Part shown: positions 17,372-27,544 of the stretch, one piece after another
Position numbering within the stretch: the stretch's first letter is position 1
How the letters are laid out: each line of letters starts with the position of its first letter
Translations under genes and position numbers: made by a program
Source of the DNA: Chara braunii
Taxonomy: Eukaryota; Streptophyta; Charophyceae; Charales; Characeae
Direction of reading: 5' to 3'
DNA: 31,479 nucleotides
Assembly (NCBI GenBank): GCA_003427395.1
Contig: BFEA01000097.1
Location: forward strand, 3,094,250 to 3,125,728
The notes under the pieces: model-generated
Database searches by the model: none
Seen by the model: the letters and a program-made list of their open reading frames with translations, nothing else
What the model was told of the DNA's origin: nothing

Positions 17372-17716
17372 GTAATTTGCGATCACCTTGGTTACGGTGT
17401 GAAAACAGGCTTGCCGTACATCTGGCACAGCAAAGCCAGCAACCCCTTTGTGAATCTGAGGAAGGAATACAAGGGCATTTATTGGCAGGAGGACATCATT
17501 CCCTTTTTTCAGTCTGTGCAGTTCTCTGAAGAAGCGACGACGCCCGAACTGTGCTATCTGGAGCTCGCAAAGCAAGTCAAGGAGAAACTCTCAAAGGTGG
17601 ACAATTACTTCATCAATCTTGCAAATGCCATGGCTATGTGGATCGAGGCGTGGTCCGAGATGAACCCGCCAGTCAAAGCAGTGATTTCTGCCAATGGCCC
17701 TGCTCCAAAGAAGTGA
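17372..17716 (+). CDS. RGP/UAM: RGP / UDP-arabinopyranose mutase, coding exon 4 and stop (residues 240-353)
   Basis: Starts [20 protein letters not shown] in phase 0 after TTCGCGCAG, then [40 protein letters not shown] and a helical C-terminal segment ([13 protein letters not shown]) ending in NGPAPKK and TGA (17714-17716). The C-terminal half of RGPs mediates assembly into multi-subunit complexes. Total protein length of 353 is normal for the family (about 350-365). Splice junctions and frame are intact throughout, so nothing suggests a pseudogene. Confidence 0.96.
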   Translation, partial: VICDHLGYGVKTGLPYIWHSKASNPFVNLRKEYKGIYWQEDIIPFFQSVQFSEEATTPELCYLELAKQVKEKLSKVDNYFINLANAMAMWIEAWSEMNPPVKAVISANGPAPKK

Positions 17717-18240
17717 GGAAGCATGTTCTTGCAAACGCGGCGGAAATGCCGATAGCGGTGTGTTCTCCTGGGATCGGAGAGTTCTCTGCTGTATGTCACT
17801 GATGAAGATGACCATGAAACTCGGAAAGGGATTAAAAACTTCATAAAGGAGCGTTTTTCCGATCGAGGCGCGCTCTTCTTCTTGCAGCTGAACGTCGCAA
17901 TCTTCCGCACGGAGATTGCGGAATGTGATATAGCTACAGTGAAGGTTCTCAACAAAGAGTAGTACGGATCTGGGATAGGTTCCCTTGGCGGAAGCAACAC
18001 GACTGGAAGGAGACGAAGAATATAGATCAAATTGATCAAATTTGCCGGTGGATTTTTGAAGATGCACTTCCAAGTGACACAGGAGAGGTGCTGAAACGAG
18101 GGACGGCAACAGAAAATGTCGGCTTGTCAGGTAGGCTGTTGCTAGATTACGTCAGGTAGGCTATTGCCAGATTATTGTGATGCATGTGCAGTGTGGGTTC
18201 CATTCTTTGCTGTTCTTGGCCGGTTAGTGAAACGGATGAG
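17717..18240. other. RGP 3' flank / probable 3'UTR
   Basis: No AATAAA-type signal stands out close to the stop. A minus-strand open frame (17591-18109) overlaps the RGP exon and has no recognisable family, so it is not called. A short duplicated GTCAGGTAGGCTGTTGC / GTCAGGTAGGCTATTGC occurs at about 18126 and 18151. Confidence 0.4.
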
Positions 18241-18311
18241 TGGGCAAAAGGGCTTTGAACCCCTCATCCTAGCCTTGACAAGGCCATGCTTACCATTAAG
18301 CTATTTCTGCC
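18241..18311 (-). pseudogene. trnG: Mitochondrial-type tRNA-Gly relic
   Basis: On the minus strand the sequence begins GGCAGAAATAGCTTAATGGT, then AAGCATGGCCTTGTCAAGGC and GAGGGGTTCAAAGCCC. This closely follows plant mitochondrial trnG(GCC). The D-arm (GCTT/AAGC), anticodon arm and T-arm can be drawn. The anticodon reads GTC where GCC is expected (one C-to-T change), and the 3' acceptor strand no longer matches the 5' strand. I read it as a decayed mitochondrial insertion. A tRNA-Asp gene is unlikely given the overall Gly-type sequence. Confidence 0.6.
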
Positions 18312-18395
18312 ACGACTTTTGGGAAAAAGTAGCGCACAAGGAAGAAGTCTGCCGGGTGTTAGGCAGTAATCAATGATGCGGACCGCGTCTCTTCT

Positions 18396-18575
18396 GCGGT
18401 CGAGGTATGAGAAAGGTTATAGCTGCGCTGCTCTGTCCTCAGGGGAGGGTGGAGGTTGGGGGAGGGGGTTGGGGAGAGAGAGAGAGAGAGAGAGAGAGAT
18501 CTTCACAAATGCGGCCAAGGTCTGAGAAAGGTTTTAGCTGCGCTGCTCTGTACTCAGGGGAGGGTGGAGGGTGGG
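18396..18575. repeat. Two-copy repeat separated by (GA)n
   Basis: Segment TGAGAAAGGTTATAGCTGCG followed by CTGCTCTGTCCTCAGGGGAG at about 18408-18447 recurs at about 18520-18559, with a GA run (18476-18499) between. Non-coding. Confidence 0.75.
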
Positions 18576-19393
18576 TGTTGCATACCGTATAGGTGCAGAC
18601 CAGAACAAGAACCGACCTTTCCATACAAGGTATAAGATAGCACAGCGGAAGGCTTAGATACCAGTGATCCGAACAATCAATGTTGTAATGCAGCGCTGAA
18701 CATACATCATCATCATCGTTTCATAGTGTGAATGGGTCTGGCGCTCCACACAGGAAGACAGCGCCAGCCCAGAACATGCACAGACGAGGAGGAAGGGGAT
18801 AGACGAAGAGGAGGGGGAAGATGGGAATGTTGTCAACACCAAGTCTTCGGCACAAGCCCAAATAGTCCCTCGTCGAACTGTCTGAATCCCAAATGTGAAG
18901 TCTGGATCCAATGTCGTCAAGTCTCAAGTCACAACTCTGTCTCTCTCTGTCGTAGTCTGAGAAGTCAGGTGGCGAGAGGGTGAGAAGAGAAGGTGGACTT
19001 AGAAGAGGAAGAAGAACTCTCTCTCTCTGTGTGTCCAGTACTAACCTGTGAAGTTGGCGCCTTGATGCAGGTACCACGAAGATGGAGCTGGAGCGATGGC
19101 GCCACAGGTAAGTAACACTGGCCTCCGCCAGTCTCTCCCCCACTCTACGATCTACTACCTACCAGCGCCCAGCGCTGAAGACTACAGCTACAGCTACAGC
19201 TATGGCGCCCACCGCCGAAGACTACAGCTAACGCTACCACTACTGCCTAGCGCTGAAGACTACTGCAGCGCTCCTCCTGAGTGCTGCGGCTGAATCCTGA
19301 AGACTACCTCTACCTACTGACACCACCCCCCCTTGAAGTGCATGGGAACCTCCTATGTACTACGGGTGTGCCTCTTGAGCCTGCCGAACGGAG
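18576..19393. other. Intergenic stretch, no recognised gene
   Basis: It contains a hairpin CTGGCGCT...AGCGCCAG (about 18735-18757) and a run of related segments GCGCTGAAGACTACAGCTAC / GCCGAAGACTACAGC / AGCGCTGAAGACTACTGCAG (19165-19270). These give a short Ser-Tyr repeat frame with no family. Not called as a gene. Confidence 0.4.
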
Positions 19394-19700
19394 GCAGGGG
19401 CTGCAGCTGCAGCTGCAGCTCCTGCCCGAGTGCGTGAGGAACAGGCTATTTTGGGCCTGTTCCGCATCCCTGTTTCCGTGCCTGAGTCTTAGGAGCAGGT
19501 CGAAACAATGAGGGCCTGAAAATGGCCCTCCGTTTCAGGCTGAAAACTCTGGGTCTGAAAAGACCCAGAAATAGGCTGAAACGAGGTAGGGCCTGCAGGC
19601 CCTCGTTTTTCAGCATCCAGGCTGAAATGAATGGGGCCTGTAAGCCCTAAGTTTTAGGCTTTTAGGCTGAATGTCCGGGACGGGCCCTGTAGGGCCGGTG
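19394..19700. repeat. Array of about seven short hairpins with shared spacers
   Basis: Successive palindromes: GGCAGG...CCTGCC around GCTGCAGCTGCAGC (19394-19426); GGAACAGGC/GCCTGTTCC (19438-19463); GAGGGCC/GGCCCTC (19510-19530); CTGGGTCT-GAAA-AGACCCAG (19549-19568); AGGGCCTGCAGGCCCT (19588-19603, nested in TGAAACGAG...CTCGTTTTTCA); GGGC/GCCC (19634-19647); GGCCCTGTAGGGCC (19683-19696). From the third on they are separated by spacers that share AGGCTGAAA. Arm sequences differ between hairpins but stay self-complementary. No coding function is visible. Confidence 0.6.
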
Positions 19701-19725
19701 TGGCTACGCAGTATGCCACAGTGGG

Positions 19726-19767
<42 letters not shown>

Positions 19768-20233
19768 TTTGAACATTGGCCTTTGTGGACAGCATGAAGG
19801 TAAAGGAGGAGTAATGGGCTGCTGGGTGCTCGAGTCTTGACGGTCCCAGACCGGGCATGTCATTCTGAAGAGTGAGTGGGTGGGTGGGCATTCTACGGAG
19901 GAATGGATCCTTTTTCAAATAGTGCTAGTGGGTCGGGAAATCCGGCGCGCTTGCGGGTGAGTCGGGGGACTCTTTATTTTTGCAAGGTGCACTTATGTAG
20001 GTTGGGTAGATTCTAATCTGTGCCGGGGACTCTTTATTTGTTTTCAAATCTGTGATGGGCTTATACATTGTGCTCCTTTTTCCGTTTGATGATGAATCGT
20101 GAGAAGATTTTTCTTCTCCCGATCTCTTTATTTTTCTAATAAAGCAAACGGGCCGTCAGTTTTTTTTTTCTCGCTTTTTTGCAGGGTCGGTCGGTTCATT
20201 TGTGAAAACTCTCTTCGCAAAGTGGACCCCCAT
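19701..20233. other. Intergenic stretch with (GA)n
   Basis: Contains a GA microsatellite (about 19730-19764) and a twice-occurring GGGGACTCTTTATTT (about 19964 and 20025). Nothing coding. Confidence 0.4.
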
Positions 20234-20331
20234 AGGTTCAGACCTCTGTTAATCTCTTCTTCCAGAGCGAGCTCTGCTAACGAGGTTCAGACCTCTGTTA
20301 ATCTCTTCTTCCAGAGCGAGCTCTGCTAACG
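20234..20331. repeat. Two-copy tandem duplication, 49 bp
   Basis: AGGTTCAGACCTCTGTTAAT ... GAGCGAGCTCTGCTAACG is repeated back to back without base changes over most of its length. Confidence 0.9.
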
Positions 20332-20905
20332 TCGAGTGACGATTATGCGGGGGAAGAAATGCAGGATCAATAAGGCCGGGGCATTTTTTTTGTTTGTAAG
20401 CGGCGTGTTCCTGCTCGGTAAAAAGAGGGACGGGCGTTCGTTCGGCCCGTCCCGAACGTTGGCGAATAGGATGCATCGTATTCCTGCGCTCGGACCGGGC
20501 TCGACTAGAGTCCGACCGAGTGAAGATTGCGTGGGAAGGGATGGAGGAGGGACCAGTATGAATCTATCTGGAATATTACTGTTAAGTTCATATTTCACGT
20601 CATGTACTGGTTTTGCTAACATTCATCGTCATGCCTTTTTTTTTTTTTTTCCCAAGAGAACTTTCATGCTTTCTTTTTGGACGACCATCGACCTTGAAAA
20701 CAAGAAAATAAAAAAAAGAGAAAAAAAAACTAGGAAGATTCTCACGCCTAGCTGGTCCTCTGCTGGCATCCGGGCGTGACGCGTGGGGTACCCTGGTGGG
20801 CCTGAGTCGTATTATATACTTGTTGTGGTCTTCATGTGGTCGTACGTTATCGACTAAATATGAACTTTTTTTTTTTCTTTTTTTTTTTTTTGGTTTTCTT
20901 TGCGC

Positions 20906-20996
20906 ACCCGATGTACCCCGAATCGGGGCTCATGTCTTTTTCTGTGAGTTGGCTGTCAAGGAGGGGGGGAGGGGGGTATAAATTGGTTTTAAACCA
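20906..20996. repeat. Arm fragment of foldback element family
   Basis: CGAATCGGGGCTCATGTCTT, GTGAGTTGGCTGTCAAGGAG and GGTATAAATTGGTTTTAAA match the right inner arm of the element at 25478-26363 (about 25955-26035). Only this part is present. Confidence 0.55.
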
Positions 20997-21998
20997 CCAG
21001 GACCATGTTGAGTCAAAGCGATTACACTCGTCATTGAACCGTACACAACACTTGTATAAGCAGAAAGCAATGGTACAAGTAAAGCAATGGTACAAGTAGA
21101 AGGTAATCGTACACCTACTTCAGACTTTCAGCCATATCTGTACGGATTATGAAATGAAATCGCTATTATTGATTTAGAAAGAACTTGTACCATTGGACAA
21201 TCGGTAAACCTTCAATTCCAACCACAATCCCAATGGTCCGCGGAACATACCACATACCCACGGTCTATCGCGGCAAAAGCCGTGATGGACCGTCCACGGA
21301 AAGAGGATTACTACAGTACCGCACACTGCTTAAGTACCCTGGCCGAGTGCTAAAGTCCAGTGCCAAATCGATCCTTCCAGAATAGTACAGAGAAAAGAAC
21401 AGCGGAAGTTACACCGAGCAGTATCCCATGACGAAATACGTCCGGTATCCTAATGTCTACTCCTAGTCCACTTCTTTGGCCACATTCATTGGGCCTTACT
21501 CGTATAGAGCCAAAAAACTTCACACACAAACTAAAGCCCTGGGCTCCAGAGGCCAGAACAAAACGACAAAATAAGCCAATACAGATCGACGCAACGACCC
21601 GGGCTCGAGGGTCCTAAGTAACACTCCACACAGAACGACGTCTCCCTATCTCCCCTACGCATGATAACGGCCCACGAAGAACATTACTGTACTGGGCCGT
21701 CGTCCTCAACCACGACTGTACCCAACCCGAGCCGAAGTCCAAACCAAACCAAACCAAACCAGGCCTGGGCTCAAGAGGCCTAGTAGTCAAACTCGAGGCA
21801 ACGAGCCAAATCCATCTCAAAGTTCCGGCCCCGGCTCAAGTGGCAACACTACATCTAAATATCCTCGGGAGATACAAGTTAATTCGAATCCAATCAAAAC
21901 TTCCCAGAATCATCACAAAGGCCAAACCTTGTCGCAAGCCCTGTCGCTACCTCATCTCCATACGGTTACAGCCTCGCAGATGGAAAAGTTCACTCTAA
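20997..21998. other. Intergenic stretch without identified features
   Basis: Repeated CAATGGTACAAGTA segments (about 21068-21099), a CAAACCAAACCAAACC run (about 21739), and four variants of CGGGCTCNAGNGGCC (21540, 21600, 21766, 21828) are the only regularities. No coding signal seen. Confidence 0.35.
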
Positions 21999-21999
21999 T

Positions 22000-23640
22000 C
22001 AACTTATTACCAAGTCGACCGCCAGTTTCCAATGGGCATCTCGCCTGTGGGCAAAGCGGTCGAGTACCCGAAGGAAAAAATCAGTAGGAATATCGTTCAG
22101 CCTCGCAGATTCCCTTTTCAATGAAACAGATCTCATGCCTCGCAGATGTATTGCTATCAAGACGATGCAGAAGGACAACACTCTTCTGCGTCGCAGATGG
22201 ATCTCACGCCTCGCAGATGTATTGCTATCAATACGATGCAGGTGGCTGGCAAGGACTGGCTGACAACACTCTTCTGGATCTTGCTGCCCCAAGAGAAGTA
22301 AGACTGGCCAACGCTCATCCATCCATAACGTCTCCTCGTTTTTAGAGATCTGAATGCATTCAGTGAAAGGGGGATGACTGTTAGTCCTTACCTCGCACCC
22401 CAAAAAATCCCAAGCCCCAGATCCATTGTCCGTTCTTTTTAATGTAAGGTTATCTAGGTAACATCTGGCAAATTCCGAAAGAAAGGCACCGTACCCTCGC
22501 CTAATCGGCGGAATGAATGAATATGTCGTCTGTACTTGGTTGTCTCAAGATGCCCTGCTGCGATAAACAGACTGACATCATCGATTAGGCGAACTCCAAA
22601 CACCGCACTCCGCTGTTTCCCAAGCTACAGAGGAAAAGATATTCAGCTCGAGAACACATAATACACGCAAGTGGGGGAGAAGTACTCTTCCCCATAGGAA
22701 TCCTGAACTTCTACTGAAGCAGGACACCCAGTGCGTAGGTACGTGTGTGAGAAAGTTCGAATCTCACGAACCTGTGGATCTCTTCGAGCTGAACTCTCCT
22801 CCAGTGATCATGACCAGTCGTAACGCCGAAACTGGAGCCCTTACCCCGCGGGCGGGGTAACTCGAACAGATTTCCTCCCTTTTCTCTCGTGAAAATCCAA
22901 AAGCCAGTCGACTCCGTCCAATATCTCCCTAATACTCCCTATGTGGCAGCAGGTCCTTAGTATCAAAGGACTGTGCTACCAAACTTGGGTCTGTGTCCGA
23001 GGAAGCCGCCTTCCTCTTAATGCCTTCCGATCGTTCCTTCAACATCGATGCTGCTTTCAGATTAAAATGCCAGTCCGGGGGGAGCCAATCCAACAAATGA
23101 TTAAGGGCTCTGGCAACGACGTTACTTGACCGTGTAGTTGGTTAAGAATACGGAGGGCAGATGGGGCAGAATCGTTCCAGATCCTTGTGTTTTGGCATCG
23201 CAAAGTTGGGGCCAATGGAACCTTTCCTGTCCTGTCTGGCAAACTCCGAAATCGCAGACTCTTTCACGGTCGATTCCATGTTGATGCCAATGGAACCTTT
23301 CCTGTCCCGTCTGGCAAACTCCGATATTCCAGACTCTTGCAAGGTCGATTCCGTCTCCATCAGTACGGTCTTCTCAGGCTTCATGGTCGGTACATACCCA
23401 ACATTCCGTGCAAACAAAGTTGTCATCAATCGGGCGCACGCCCTATGGTTGTGAATCAAATCCGCAACGCTTGGATTGCGTATCCAAATGATGTGGAGTG
23501 ATCATCGTGTGCGTCGAATTACACAAGGTGGAAGGGACAACTCACCCAACTCATCATTCGCTAGCTTCTGAACAGCAACCAACTTGCTCCGATCATCGAA
23601 TACCAAACGAACAAAGGGAGGAGCCTCCTTCTAAACCCCT
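22000..23640 (-). pseudogene. Old degraded Penelope-like reverse transcriptase
   Basis: Reading the minus strand from high to low coordinates, blocks match the PLE at 28634-31479 in the same order. LIHNHRACARLMTTLFARNV is followed by an E-rich helix ending SEFARRDRKGSIG, then MPKHKDLERFCPICPPYS (23212-23159), LNHLLDWLPPDWHFNLKAAS (about 23100-23040), and a damaged motif A (FDTKDLLPH, about 22960). LACIMCSRAEYLFLCSLGN (after motif B, about 22670-22610) and VRLIDDVSLF (motif C, about 22590-22560) follow, then a block ending AWDFLGCEV near 22400. Many stops and frameshifts are present. The lineage is clearly different from the right-hand PLE. The tail 22000-22400 is assigned only by position. 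Confidence 0.7.
23211..23360. repeat. Two-copy tandem duplication, 75 bp, inside the PLE relic
   Basis: GCCAATGGAACCTTTCCTGT ... CTCTTTCACGGTCGATTCC is repeated 75 bp later with a few changes. It duplicates 25 codons of the relic's RT-proximal segment in frame. Confidence 0.85.
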
Positions 23641-24036
23641 TTAGCCCCTTTAAACCCCACGTACGGCGCTGCCTGGGCCTCCAAAATTTTTGCAGGCGAT
23701 GCGTTTTTGTTTAGCAAGGCTGGGGCCGTGTGCTGGTGGTTTAAAGGGGCTAAAGGGGTTTAGAAGGGGATGCCTTAGTGTGTGTGATTCTGTTATATCT
23801 TCGATTCTGTGAGGAATTCTAATGGTCATGCCCGGGGGGCATGCCCGGCCGGGCACCCTGGCACGTAAAAAAAGTCATTCGTATTGCAATTCTACGCAAC
23901 ATATTTTTTCCCAGAATTTTTTCATTTTTTTTTTTTTTTTTTTGCACTGGGACTGCCCGGAACCGTGCCCGGGGGGCATGCCCGGCCGGGCACCCGGGCA
24001 CGTAACCGGACGTAAGGTAGGTGCCGTGGCGCCCGG
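23632..24036. repeat. Foldback element, partial copy
   Basis: A 26-bp inverted repeat, CTAAACCCCTTTAGCCCCTT... (23632) against ...AAGGGGCTAAAGGGGTTTAG (about 23745-23765), forms the centre. The right arm continues GATGCCTTAGTGTGTGTGAT, CGATTCTGTGAGGAATTC, then two GGCATGCCCGGCCGGGCACC blocks (about 23838 and 23978) flanking an A/T-rich segment, and ends ...GGCGCCCGG at 24036. The matching left outer arm is missing. It is related to 25478-26363. Confidence 0.55.
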
Positions 24037-24808
24037 AAAAAAACAGCCTAGAAAGAAAAACCTTTAATGGTCATGCAGCTCATGCTTATGAGAAGTTGTG
24101 GACGAATGGACTAAAAGTGGAAAAGTCTTGATGATTTGTTTGTTGTCGTTTTTTTTTCTTCCCCCCCCCCCCCCCCCCCCCAAAACAGGAAAGCATTCAT
24201 GAAGGGCCGACCGCTGCTGAAGGTCGTGATTTGGGCACTGGGCACCCCCCGACAGATGACGGTCCCCCTTTTATGACGGCTTCAATCTACTGATGATGTA
24301 TTGCACGTGCTGGAAAACAGGTCCAGCGTGCCTTCATAACAAGATTAAAGCCGAATATGAAGAGGAGAGCAGCGTTGACCTCCCTCTGACGAGTAGGGAT
24401 AAAAAATGAACTGATAAAATGAGCTGCCGCCTCCGTATTCTGTCGCATTTTTAAAAATGTTGTGTGACTACGGTGATAAGCATGGTAAGATGCATAATGA
24501 TGACCGCCGAGAAAAAAGAGGACAACTCACCCATTTGGTTGGTTCTGCTGGTGGATGCTTTCTCTCATGCAAACAACTGAGCTAGGCCAGCGGATGGGTT
24601 TATGAATTTGTAGTGTGATGAATGTGCCTTGTTGCGAGGTGAGAGAAAAATATATGGCTGTCCCCCGCCGAGGAGAAGGCAGCTTTACAAAAAAATGAAA
24701 AAAAAAGGAAAGAAAAGAAAAGAAAAGAAGGAAAAAGAGTGATGACTGTGCACTGTTGTTCCTTTTTTGATGTAGTCGTTTTAGGGTATACTCACACCAG
24801 TGCTTTTT
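24037..24808. other. Intergenic stretch without identified genes
   Basis: A run of 21 C (24161-24181) and A/G-rich simple sequence (24690-24740) are the only notable features. No gene or RNA recognised. Confidence 0.4.
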
Positions 24809-25187
24809 CCTAAATGTATCTGACTGCAATTACGGCCATATGTTGAAGAATCTGACTGCCATCACATTGCCATGTGGAAGAATCTGACTGCCATCACTAA
24901 GACCTTAGTAGAAACAGTTCTCCAGTCTTCCCCCGAATACAATGTACAGTTATTATATCTGAATTTGGGGTTTTTCCTAAATGTATCTGACTGCAATTAC
25001 GGCCATATGTGGAAGAATCTGACTGCCATCATTACGGCCATATGTGGAAGAATCTGACTGCCATCACTACGGCCAATATGTGGAATAATCCGACTGCCAT
25101 CACTCTACGAGCTTACCTTAGTAGAAACAGTCCTACAGTCTTCCGCCGAATACAACGTACAGTTATTATAGCTGAATTTGGGATTAT
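24809..25187. repeat. Higher-order tandem repeat
   Basis: Two long units (about 24809-24973 and 24975-25187) each contain several copies of TACGGCCATATGTGGAAGAA followed by TCTGACTGCCATCAC (37-bp subrepeats), then ACCTTAGTAGAAACAGT, CAGTCTTCCCCCGAATAC and AGTTATTATATCTGAATTTG. The second unit has more subrepeats than the first. Non-coding. Confidence 0.8.
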
Positions 25188-25210
25188 CTGTCAGTCAAGA
25201 TACAGCTATA

Positions 25211-25334
25211 GGGCCTCGCTGCACTACTCTCGAAATGTGCAAAACGAGAGTGAATCTTTCTCTAGGAAATATGGAAAGATACACCGCCATGATTTTTGTC
25301 GTTTGTGCATGTCGAGAGTAGTGCAGCGAGGCCC
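25211..25334. repeat. Short inverted-repeat element (GGGCCTCGC family), copy 6, perfect ends
   Basis: The left end GGGCCTCGCTGCACTACTCT plus CGA is perfectly complementary over 23 bp to the right end. ATA flanks both sides. Intact ends make this the best copy from which to define the family and probably the youngest. Confidence 0.8.
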
Positions 25335-25477
25335 ATATTGACAGTGCATTGTATTCCGGGGAAGAAGGTGGTGTCAGTATATGTGCTCAGCCTTTAAGGC
25401 TCCTGCAGATGACATTCTATTTAAGGTCTTGGGTCTGTTTATTCAGCTTTATTGGTGTGTCAAGGTAGGGAGATATA

Positions 25478-26363
25478 CCGGGCGCCCGAGTCCCGATGTC
25501 ACGCCCGGATTGGCGACCGGGTGACCGGCCGGGCATGAACCCCGGGCATGGCCCCGGGCAGCGTCAGCGCAAAAACAAAAACAAAAAAAAAAACAAAAAA
25601 AAAACAAAAAAACAAAAAAAACAAATCCAAAAAAATCTGAAAAAAAAATATTGTGTATAATTGCAATACAAACAACTTTTGGCTGATGGTCATATCAGAA
25701 TTCCTCACAGATCTAAAGATAAAAAAGAAAATAACCATATCACACTTAGGCACCCCCCTTTAAACTCTTTTAGCCCCTTTAAAATTCATTTACACTCCCC
25801 TTTCCCCCCCTTTGACAGCCAACACTCAAAAATAGAAAAGAGCCCGGATTTGGGCTCCTCTCGGAAAGCGCGGAAAAACCCCACCGCCATTTTTTGTTAA
25901 AATGAAAATGAATGGTCTCTTGTTAGTGGTTTCTGCACTCTCCCAGAGGACCCCCAAATCCGGGCTCAATTCTTTTTTGGCGAGTTGGCTGTCAAGGGGG
26001 TGGGGAGAGGGGTATAAAATGGTTTTGAAAGGGGGTGCCTTAATGTGATGCTGTTATTTTCTCTTTTATCTCCGATTCTGTGAGGATTGTTTTTGTTTTT
26101 TTTTATAAATAAAACCCCAGTGTCTTGTAGAGGCCAAGGACCAGATCCGCGGTGATTGCTAGTAGCGGCAGCCAATGGTTGTGACCCACCCTCAGTCAAT
26201 CGTCGTTTGTATTGCAATTCTACAGAACATTTTGTTTTTCCATTTTTTTTTATTTATTTTTTTTTTCCTGTGGTGGGGTTGCCTGGAGCCCTGCATGGTG
26301 TTATGCGCGGCCGGGCCCCTGGGCGTGTTCCCGAGCATAAGTTGGGTGCCTGAGTGCTCCGAA
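25478..26363. mobile_element. Foldback element with long inverted arms, about 886 bp
   Basis: The left arm runs from CCGGGCGCC through GACCGGCCGGGCATG, an A-rich segment, TTGCAATACAAAC, ATTCCTCACAGATC, CACTTAGGCACCCCCC, TTTAGCCCCTTTAAA and TTTGACAGCCAAC to GAGCCCGGATTTGGG. The right arm mirrors it in reverse order: CCCAAATCCGGGCTC, GTTGGCTGTCAAG, AAAGGGGGTGCCTTAATGTG, CGATTCTGTGAGGA, GTTTGTATTGCAA, a T-rich segment, GCGCGGCCGGGC, then GGTGCCTGAGTGCTCCG. The arms are several hundred bp long with indels; a unique piece of about 80 bp (26118-26200) interrupts the right arm. No transposase is encoded, so it would be non-autonomous. Confidence 0.65.
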
Positions 26364-26384
26364 AAAAAAAAAAAAACAGCCTGG

Positions 26385-26418
<34 letters not shown>

Positions 26419-27509
26419 GGACAAATCCACTAGTTCATGAGCCCAGGCAACTTGAGAAAACGAGAGAAAAATGAGAGAGCCTCTCCAAAAAGTGAGGAGG
26501 CTTGTAGCAACCAGATGAAAATGGCTGGCGGCGCCAGCCATAGCGAAAATAAAAATGCCGGGGTTGGGTTTCGGCGAAGGTTGGCGCTCAGGGGGAAGCT
26601 GCCAGCCTCGTGTGCTCTTGCGGGGGCAGCCGTCTACTCAGGGAGGGGTAGTAATAGTTGAGGGGGAAAAAAAAAAAAAAAAAAAGAGAACCCCTTTAAA
26701 CAGGTTTAAGTGTGGAAATTCGATGGCTCCGTTCTGTCCGTCTGTGGGGAGCGAAACGTGGTGGGAAATGGGTCCAGCTTCCCATAAACAGGATCCATAC
26801 TTTGGGGTGCAACTTGTTCCGGTCTTGCCAGTGGGATCCCGGGCCCAGTTTTCAGCAGCTGCAGCCCCCAACCAAGATTGGAGCGGTATTTAGGAAAGGA
26901 GGGGACTATTATTGGGGGATCCTCATATCACCAGGAGGGACCAGTATTGGGGGATGCACATATCACCTCTGGTAGTGGCCCGGGCATATTTTTTTCTTTA
27001 AACAAAGAGCGAAAAAAAACAAAAAAAACAAAGATCAACAGTTTGCAGAGCTGCTCCTTGGGCTCTTCTTCACCCCAAAGCGTGCCCGAAAAGGAAGTCG
27101 TCGGTGACCGGTGCCAGAAAAGGAAATCGTCTCTGACGGAGTCTGACGCCTTGTCTGGCGTAGAGCTCAGATTGTTTGGTGGCATGATGCTTACACGTGT
27201 TACTATTTGGGGAAGGGTGCTACGGCCTGCAGCTCAGGCATGGCTGTTGAATATCTGACTGTAAAAAAGAAAAAAGAAAAAAGAAGAGAGAGAGGGAAGT
27301 GTACTGGGGCCCTTTAAATTCTTCAATTGAATAGAACTGCCTGTCATGACTTTTGTATTTGGGGCAACTTTCAGTCTAGATACAGGCATCATGACTGAAC
27401 GGCAATGCACGGTCTAATCGGGTCAAGATTGTTTGTGATATCCTGTAATGTAGGGACACCTAACTCAGGGGGTGGCAGTTTTTGGGGGGGTGAAAAAAGT
27501 GAAGGGGGC

Positions 27510-27544
<35 letters not shown>

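Noticed and set aside
17799-17818. CTGATGA...GAAAC as another hammerhead
   Set aside because: The intervening 10 bases can form only a 3-bp stem with a 2-base loop, and flanks do not pair.
17591-18109. 172-codon minus-strand frame overlapping RGP exon 4
   Set aside because: Antisense shadow of a conserved exon plus flank; no recognisable domain.
18241-18311. Functional tRNA-Asp(GUC)
   Set aside because: Overall sequence is Gly-type, the acceptor stem does not pair, and the anticodon differs from trnG(GCC) by one decay-type change.
19394-19700. CRISPR array
   Set aside because: Spacing and repeat lengths are irregular, the constant part is only about 9 bp, no cas genes, and the genome is eukaryotic.
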